A stretch of DNA of 11,364 nt from Chlamydiota bacterium (GTDB lineage: Bacteria; Chlamydiota; Chlamydiia; Chlamydiales; SM23-39), in contig JAJFMM010000226.1 of assembly GCA_021772165.1 (NCBI GenBank), positions 1 to 11,364 of the forward strand, written 5' to 3'. The position numbers were made by a program, and so were the translations under genes. Every line of letters begins with the position of its first letter. Within the stretch, counting starts at the first letter, position 1. The notes beneath the pieces were generated by a model. The model was not told where the DNA came from and did no database searches. It saw only the letters and a list, made by a program, of their open reading frames with translations. Positions 7,241 through 11,364 of this stretch are shown here, in pieces.

Positions 7241-8980
7241 TTGACAGCCTATGAGCCATTATGGATTTATCCTCCGAAAGATTCTCATCTGCTAAAAAAA
7301 ATCATAGCGGAATTCAGCATCCACCCCGCTACGGCACAGATACTTGTTTCGCGCGGGTTTAAGAATCTAGAGGAAATCCACGAGTTTCTATATGCGAAAC
7401 TCCCCAATCTCTATGACCCCGATCTCTTTCCTGAAATCGATCAGGCAGTAGATCGCGTTCTCGCAGCTCTCGAAAAAAAAGAGACGATTCTGATCTACGG
7501 AGACAACGACGTAGATGGCATTACCGCTACGGCGCTTTTAACAGATTTTCTGACCGCCGTGGGCGGCACCATCATCTATTATGTTCCGAACAGATCGATC
7601 CTGAAAAAGAATCTCATCTCAGACGCCCTAGACTACGCCCTCAGCAAGAACTGCAAATTGTTCATCACCGTCGATTGCGGAATCACCGCAGCAAAAGAGA
7701 TTGAAGAAGTCGTGCAAAAAGGCATCGATGTGATCGTAACCGACCACCATGAGCCCACCTCAAAAATCCCCCTCTGCGTAGCAACCCTGAACCCCAAACT
7801 GATCAACAGCACCTATCCCAACCGCGAACTCACCGGCGTCGGTGTTGCATTTAAATTAGCCCACGCCCTCACAGAAAAACTAGTCGAACTCGAAAAGATC
7901 AGCCCCACCAAAATCGACCTAAAAGATTACCTAGACCTCGTTGCTTTAGGAACCATAGCCGACATGGGAGCGCTCAGAGGAGAAAACCGCATCCTTGTCC
8001 GTTACGGACTGAAACAGATGCGCCACCTCAAACGCGTAGGGCTGGCAAAACTCTTCTCTGTTAGCGAACTATCTACAGCTGATTTAGCGCCATCAGACAT
8101 CGCCTCCAAAATTGCACCGCGGATCAACAGCCTAGGTCGCATTGCAGATCCTCGCAAAGGAGTAGAACTACTCCTGCTTAAAAATCCTGACGACGCAGAA
8201 AAACTTGCCCATGAGCTAGACCTACACAACCTCGAAAGACAAAAAATCGAGCGCATGGCTGCGGATGACATCGATATACTCATCGCGAAGAAGCCCGAAA
8301 TCCTGCGAGACAAAGCGATCATCCTCCACTCCAATCGATGGCATCCCGGCATCATCCCGATCATCACAGCGCGCCTAGCGAAGCAGTACAACCGCCCCGT
8401 CATCATTATTTCTTTAGAAGACAAGATCGGAAAAGGATCGATACGCACCATCCCCGAATTTCCCGTCCTCGAACTTCTTAAGAACAATCAAGAGCTCCTC
8501 ATCAACTTTGGAGGACATGACTATGCGGCAGGCCTCACGATCCATGAAAAAAATATTCCGGAATTTAAAAAGCGCTTCACCGAAGTCGCCAATCAACAAC
8601 TCAAAGATCAAGACGTACTGGAAAAACTCCACCTCGACGCAGAAATCAGCTTCAAAGACCTGACCTTTGATTTTATGGAATCACTCAATCTACTCGAACC
8701 CTTTGGCCATGAAAATCCACCCCCGATCCTCTACTGCGATGCAGTACAAGTCTGGCCGCCGAAAGTCGTGGGAAGACTCCACCTCAAACTCTTTTTGGAA
8801 CAAGAAGAGCGCTCACTCGAAGGCATCGGTTTTAATCTGGTAGGAAAGAAGGATCAAATTCGAAAGAAAAATACACCGCTAAGAATCGCATTCACCCCTC
8901 AGGTAAACACCTTTCTTAACAAAACGAGCATCCAGCTTCAGATTAAAGACTTTAAGCTCGCGATCGACGAAGAAATTTAA
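7241..8980 (+). CDS. recJ: Single-stranded-DNA-specific 5'-3' exonuclease RecJ
   Basis: RecJ degrades single-stranded DNA from the 5' end in recombination, mismatch and replication-fork repair. The 579-residue product matches the family length (577 in E. coli). Seen in order: the DHH-family motif YGDNDVDGITATAL (residues 86-99, metal-binding Asp88, Asp90, Asp92), LFITVDCGIT, the DHH motif TDHHEP (Asp168-His169-His170), DLVALGTIADM, RINSLGRI, and the DHHA1 domain with HPGIIPIITARLA, GKGSIRTIPEF and GGHDYAAGLT (424-433), then a C-terminal beta-rich region. All metal ligands expected for activity are present. The start is uncertain: an in-frame TGA at 7229-7231 excludes anything further upstream, leaving TTG 7241 as the only usable codon that keeps the N-terminal W-x-x-P segment. 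It follows secDF and converges on the euo-like gene. Confidence 0.95.
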   Translation: MTAYEPLWIYPPKDSHLLKKIIAEFSIHPATAQILVSRGFKNLEEIHEFLYAKLPNLYDPDLFPEIDQAVDRVLAALEKKETILIYGDNDVDGITATALLTDFLTAVGGTIIYYVPNRSILKKNLISDALDYALSKNCKLFITVDCGITAAKEIEEVVQKGIDVIVTDHHEPTSKIPLCVATLNPKLINSTYPNRELTGVGVAFKLAHALTEKLVELEKISPTKIDLKDYLDLVALGTIADMGALRGENRILVRYGLKQMRHLKRVGLAKLFSVSELSTADLAPSDIASKIAPRINSLGRIADPRKGVELLLLKNPDDAEKLAHELDLHNLERQKIERMAADDIDILIAKKPEILRDKAIILHSNRWHPGIIPIITARLAKQYNRPVIIISLEDKIGKGSIRTIPEFPVLELLKNNQELLINFGGHDYAAGLTIHEKNIPEFKKRFTEVANQQLKDQDVLEKLHLDAEISFKDLTFDFMESLNLLEPFGHENPPPILYCDAVQVWPPKVVGRLHLKLFLEQEERSLEGIGFNLVGKKDQIRKKNTPLRIAFTPQVNTFLNKTSIQLQIKDFKLAIDEEI

Positions 8981-8991
8981 ATAGAAACAGA

Positions 8992-9044
8992 TCGAGCCAA
9001 GCTAGACGAAGCAATCTTCGTAGATAGCTTCTCAATTGGCTCGA
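8992..9044. terminator. Long branched hairpin between recJ and the euo-like gene
   Basis: Outer arms TCGAGCCAA (8992-9000) and TTGGCTCGA (9036-9044) are exact complements. Inside them GCTA (9001-9004) can pair with TAGC (9025-9028), and ACGAAG (9006-9011) with CTTCGT (9016-9021) around a CAAT loop. It lies 11 bases after the recJ stop, between convergent genes. For minus-strand transcripts from euo the structure is followed by a T-rich run (complement of 8974-8990), so it may terminate euo as well as protect recJ from read-through. Confidence 0.6.
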
Positions 9045-9068
9045 GCGGAAAAACCTGAACGAGAATAC

Positions 9069-9091
9069 AGGTCAGTAATTAACTGACTTTT
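9069..9091 (+). terminator. Small hairpin followed by TTTT at the end of the euo-like gene
   Basis: GTCAGT (9071-9076) and ACTGAC (9082-9087) are exact complements around a 5-base loop, extendable by an A-T and a G-T pair, and followed by TTTT (9088-9091) on the plus strand. It could terminate recJ read-through. It overlaps the stop codon of the minus-strand gene, and the stem is short, so this is tentative. Confidence 0.35.
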
Positions 9092-9510
9092 GGATTCTTA
9101 TTCAGATAGTTTTCTTGATATCCCTTGATATCTTCAATGCTGATGACCCATGCAGCTCCTTTACGAGACGCACTCAGCAATCCTACGCGTGTTGCGTAAT
9201 AGATCTTTTGAGCTGGGACATTGAGTAATTTTGCGGCTTGATTCACTGAATAATAGCCCTTAAGGTTGTCAAACAGCAGCTCGCCGTCAAACATAGACTT
9301 GGTACGTGAATACTTGTTGCGACGGTACTCTTCTAAATCATCTAGATGAATCGTCCAGCGCGTTGCATCTTTAGTAGCTCTCAGTTTTTTTTGCTTAATA
9401 GCTACGTAAATAGCCTGACGAGTTACATTATTAATTCTCGCTGCTTCTGTTATAGAAACGACCTTACCTTGTTCTTGGTTAAAATCTGTTCCAAAAGTCT
9501 GCTCATTCAT
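9079..9510 (-). CDS. euo: Tandem helix-turn-helix DNA-binding protein, probable chlamydial EUO
   Basis: In Chlamydia, EUO is an early-expressed repressor that binds AT-rich promoters of late genes and so helps hold the cell in the replicating form. This 143-residue protein consists of two helix-turn-helix units of the excisionase/MerR-like type: residues 17-62 (SITEAARINNVTRQAIY, ending W52 and Y62) and 86-131 (SVNQAAKLLNVPAQKIY, ending W121 and Y131), joined by a linker containing KYSRTKSMFDGELLFD. The units align without gaps at an offset of 69 residues. A perfect GGAGG 6 bases upstream fixes the ATG, and an in-frame stop 30 bases upstream excludes a longer N-terminus. It is shorter than the ~183-residue Chlamydia EUO. 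The assignment to EUO rests on the neighbouring recJ and tsp plus the architecture; a DNA-binding role is much surer than the name. The gene looks more AT-rich than its neighbours. Confidence 0.78.
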   Translation of the reverse strand: MNEQTFGTDFNQEQGKVVSITEAARINNVTRQAIYVAIKQKKLRATKDATRWTIHLDDLEEYRRNKYSRTKSMFDGELLFDNLKGYYSVNQAAKLLNVPAQKIYYATRVGLLSASRKGAAWVISIEDIKGYQENYLNKNPKVS

Positions 9511-9516
9511 GGTTTT

Positions 9517-9521
9517 CCTCC
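9517..9521 (-). promoter_or_regulatory. Consensus ribosome binding site of the euo-like gene
   Basis: GGAGG on the minus strand, 6 bases upstream of the ATG at 9510-9508. It is one of the strongest Shine-Dalgarno matches in the window, whereas secDF and recJ have none of note. This suggests efficient translation of the regulator. Confidence 0.85.
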
Positions 9522-9554
9522 AAAACGTGTTTATTTTTTACTTTCAATCACAAA

Positions 9555-9573
9555 TAGATTACCAAATAATCTA
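9555..9573. repeat. Inverted repeat in the euo leader, candidate operator
   Basis: TAGATTA (9555-9561) and TAATCTA (9567-9573) are exact complements around a 5-base spacer, about 45-63 bases upstream of the euo start. The position suits an operator overlapping the euo promoter. Self-binding by the euo product is inference; AT-rich DNA yields such repeats by chance fairly often. Confidence 0.4.
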
Positions 9574-9622
9574 ATTAAACAAAACCTAATTTCTATTATT
9601 TCTCATTTGTTTTGTAATTTTG

Positions 9623-9647
9623 TACCTTTTAAAGGTAATATTATTAC
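9623..9647. repeat. Two overlapping odd palindromes in the euo/tsp spacer
   Basis: TACCTTTTAAAGGTA (9623-9637) is a perfect palindrome with a single central base. It overlaps GTAATATTATTAC (9635-9647), another perfect palindrome of the same form. Together they make a 25-base dyad-rich block midway between the two divergent genes, a plausible repressor site for either promoter. Confidence 0.45.
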
Positions 9648-9670
9648 ACTTTACGTCTATTTACCTCAAT

Positions 9671-9683
9671 GGAAAAATTTTCC
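9671..9683. repeat. Palindrome GGAAAAATTTTCC in the euo/tsp spacer
   Basis: GGAAAA and TTTTCC flank a single central A. It lies about 50 bases upstream of the tsp -35 element and is the third odd-length palindrome within 61 bases. A regulatory role is inferred from position only. Confidence 0.35.
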
Positions 9684-9732
9684 TGTATACCTACCCCATC
9701 AAAGCACCCACACCCCATCCAACTACTTACCA

Positions 9733-9761
9733 ATGACTTGAGAATATATTTCACCTATAAT
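9733..9761 (+). promoter_or_regulatory. Putative sigma-70-type promoter for tsp
   Basis: ATGACT at 9733-9738 (4 of 6 to TTGACA), an exact 17-base spacer, and a perfect TATAAT at 9756-9761. Predicted start is near 9768, giving a leader of about 70 bases. It is the best -10 element seen in the window. Confidence 0.6.
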
Positions 9762-9837
9762 GCAGCAGAATCTGGAGACAAAGTAGCCTTTCCGCTATAT
9801 TCAATGATTTATGAGATAAGGAAGGAATTACTTGAAA

Positions 9838-11364
9838 ATGAAGCGCTTAAACATGAAATTCCTTTTTTGGATTGTTCTATTATTGGGATCAGCTGCCGAA
9901 GCCAAAGCCCCCGAACTCTCCTCTAGAGACGTAAAGAATAAAATTGAAGAAGTTCTCAAGGCACACGCCTCCTACAAGAAATTTTCATCAGAGCTGATTC
10001 AAAGAACCCTTCAAAATTTTCTAGAAGAGATCGACCCCTCGAAAGGCTATTTTCTAGCAGATGAGGTAGCTCCCTGGCTGAGTCCCTCAGAAGAGTTCCT
10101 ACACACCACCCTCGAAGAGTTCAATCAAGGCAACTACACCACATTCCACCAGATCTACTCTCTCTTAGAGCCTGCAGTAGAGCGTCGCAACCGCATCGAA
10201 GAGAAAATCGCCCGTCACGAGCTACCCAAAGACGTCAGCAACAATGAATTCAAAGAGATCACCTATGCTGAAAGCGAAGAGGCTCTCTTTCAACGCCTCC
10301 TGCGCATTAAGTCGCTACAGGTCGAAGCAGCGGACAAGTTCAACGAAGAGACCTGTGACCTCTTTCTGCAGAGAATCCAGAAGAGACGCCTCAATCAAGA
10401 ATCAGAACTGCTCAATGAACCTCCGGAAGAAAGAGAGAGACTCGTCCACTCCTACCTACTCAAGTCCGCCACCTGCTCGCTAGACTCACATACAAATTAT
10501 TTTACACCCAGTGAAGCGAACCAGTTTATGATCCAAGTGCAGCAGCGCCTCTTCGGCATCGGAGCACAACTCCGAGATACGATGAACGGCTTTTCAGTCA
10601 TGCGCATCCTTGAAAACAGTCCTGCCAGCCAAAGCAAGCTGAAACTCAACGACCGCATCATTGCCGTCGACCAGGAGCCTGTAGTCGGCATGGACATCGT
10701 TGAAGCGGTGGATCTGATCCGAGGAGAGAAAGACACTCCCGTACTGCTCACAGTCTTAAGAGAGAACAGCACAGAAGAAGAGAAATCGACGGAAAAACAT
10801 GAAGTCGAGATCGTTCGCAACGAAGTAGTTCTCGAAGAGAGCCGCCTAGAAACGACCACAGAGCCCTTTGGAGATGGCGTCATTGCCCACATCAAGCTCT
10901 TTTCCTTCTACCAAGACCCGAATTTCTCCTCTTCTTCAGACCTACGCAAAGCGATCGAAACCGTCAAAAAGAACCACAAGCTCCAGGGAGTTGTACTAGA
11001 TCTACGCAACAATTCTGGCGGCCTTCTTCCACAAGCAGTTACCGTAACAGGCCTTTTCATTCACAAAGGAATCGTCGTATCCATCAAAGACAATAGTGGA
11101 AAACTGCAGCATTTGCGTGAAATCGAAGGAAGACCAGTCTGGGATGGCCCGCTAACCGTACTTGTGAACCGCGCCAGTGCATCAGCTGCAGAGATTGTCG
11201 CACAAACCCTCCAGGATTATGGCCGAGCGATTGTCGTGGGCGATGACCACACTTTTGGCAAAGGTTCGTTTCAAACCTTTACCCTCGATCCGATCTCGAA
11301 TCCAAAGGTCAATCCGAAAGGAGAATATAAAGTTACGCGAGGACGCTACTACACCGTCTCGGGA
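9838..11364 (+). CDS. tsp: Tail-specific protease Tsp/Prc (peptidase family S41), C-terminus off the right edge
   Basis: Tsp is an exported serine protease that trims or degrades periplasmic proteins after recognising their C-termini through a PDZ domain. The visible 509 residues begin with a signal peptide (basic MKRLNMK, hydrophobic FLFWIVLLLGS, probable cleavage near Ala20-Ala22), then an alpha-helical N-terminal domain to about 225, a PDZ domain from about 239 to 320 (FGIGAQL start), and the S41 domain with DLRNNSGG (388-395), NRASASAAEI carrying catalytic Ser449, and FGKGSFQ carrying Lys475 and Gln479. The Ser-to-Lys spacing of 26 agrees with my recollection of CT441 (S455, K481, Q485). 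About 140 more residues are expected beyond the window. ATG 9838 is chosen because AAGGAAGGA ends 11 bases upstream and an in-frame stop lies at 9817; ATG 9853 is an alternative that keeps the hydrophobic core. Confidence 0.95.
   Translation, partial: MKRLNMKFLFWIVLLLGSAAEAKAPELSSRDVKNKIEEVLKAHASYKKFSSELIQRTLQNFLEEIDPSKGYFLADEVAPWLSPSEEFLHTTLEEFNQGNYTTFHQIYSLLEPAVERRNRIEEKIARHELPKDVSNNEFKEITYAESEEALFQRLLRIKSLQVEAADKFNEETCDLFLQRIQKRRLNQESELLNEPPEERERLVHSYLLKSATCSLDSHTNYFTPSEANQFMIQVQQRLFGIGAQLRDTMNGFSVMRILENSPASQSKLKLNDRIIAVDQEPVVGMDIVEAVDLIRGEKDTPVLLTVLRENSTEEEKSTEKHEVEIVRNEVVLEESRLETTTEPFGDGVIAHIKLFSFYQDPNFSSSSDLRKAIETVKKNHKLQGVVLDLRNNSGGLLPQAVTVTGLFIHKGIVVSIKDNSGKLQHLREIEGRPVWDGPLTVLVNRASASAAEIVAQTLQDYGRAIVVGDDHTFGKGSFQTFTLDPISNPKVNPKGEYKVTRGRYYTVSG

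Larger units (their letters stand above)
9511..9837. promoter_or_regulatory. Divergent euo/tsp control region
   Basis: This 327-base, markedly AT-rich spacer separates the two divergent genes. It contains an inverted repeat close to euo (9555-9573), a pair of overlapping palindromes (9623-9647), a third palindrome (9671-9683), a C-rich run near 9690-9720, and a strong tsp promoter (9733-9761). I could not place a convincing euo promoter because many AT-rich hexamers qualify. No convincing separate gene is present. Confidence 0.65.

Noticed and set aside
8002..8487. Minus-strand frame of 161 codons inside recJ
   Set aside because: Antisense shadow of conserved recJ motifs, with Ser- and Arg-rich composition typical of such shadows.
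9346..9741. Plus-strand frame of 131 codons antisense to the euo-like gene
   Set aside because: It is antisense to a gene with a clear domain architecture and a perfect ribosome site; its composition reflects AT-rich antisense and spacer sequence and shows no domain.
9669..9926. Small plus-strand frame of 85 codons overlapping the tsp start
   Set aside because: Its middle looks somewhat protein-like (YEIRKELLENEALKHE), but the tsp promoter with perfect TATAAT lies inside it, it has no ribosome site, and its end runs out of frame over the tsp signal peptide. It could be reconsidered if conserved in relatives.
10497..10895. Minus-strand frame of 132 codons inside tsp
   Set aside because: It lies opposite the PDZ-coding part of tsp, is Ser/Thr-rich, and has no domain signal.

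Overview
The window looks like a chromosomal segment from a member of the phylum Chlamydiae, most likely an environmental or amoeba-associated lineage rather than the genus Chlamydia. The evidence is gene order. From right to left it carries a tail-specific protease (tsp), a double helix-turn-helix regulator that fits EUO, recJ, a fused secDF, then uppS and cdsA. From memory this follows the C. trachomatis order CT441 (tsp), CT446 (euo), CT447 (recJ), CT448 (secDF), CT450 (uppS), CT451 (cdsA). The presence of purA, which Chlamydia species lack, and a base composition that looks fairly balanced by eye argue for a larger-genome relative. Species cannot be named from this window.

Layout. Positions 1-2465 (minus strand) hold a compact operon read right to left: purA, uppS (GTG start overlapping the purA stop by 4 bases) and the first 125 codons of cdsA, which runs off the left edge. 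Positions 2466-2605 are a short divergent spacer with a recognisable promoter for secDF. secDF (2606-7051, plus) fills most of the window. A 189-base spacer with a perfect 11-bp hairpin precedes recJ (7241-8980, plus), which appears to use a TTG start. recJ converges on the minus-strand euo-like gene (9079-9510) across a spacer rich in inverted repeats. A 327-base, AT-rich divergent spacer with several short palindromes and a good promoter separates euo from tsp (9838 to the right edge, incomplete).

Roles. purA converts IMP toward AMP. uppS and cdsA make lipid intermediates: undecaprenyl diphosphate for cell-wall carriers and CDP-diacylglycerol for phospholipids. SecDF helps complete protein export at the inner membrane. 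RecJ is a 5'-3' single-strand DNA exonuclease for repair. The euo-like protein is probably the chlamydial repressor of late developmental genes. Tsp is an exported processing protease. I see no RNA genes, mobile elements, CRISPR arrays or phage genes, and no clear sign of a wholly new system. The most interesting parts are the euo/tsp control region, the internal duplication in the euo-like protein, the purA insertion, and the large unassigned N-terminal region of SecDF.
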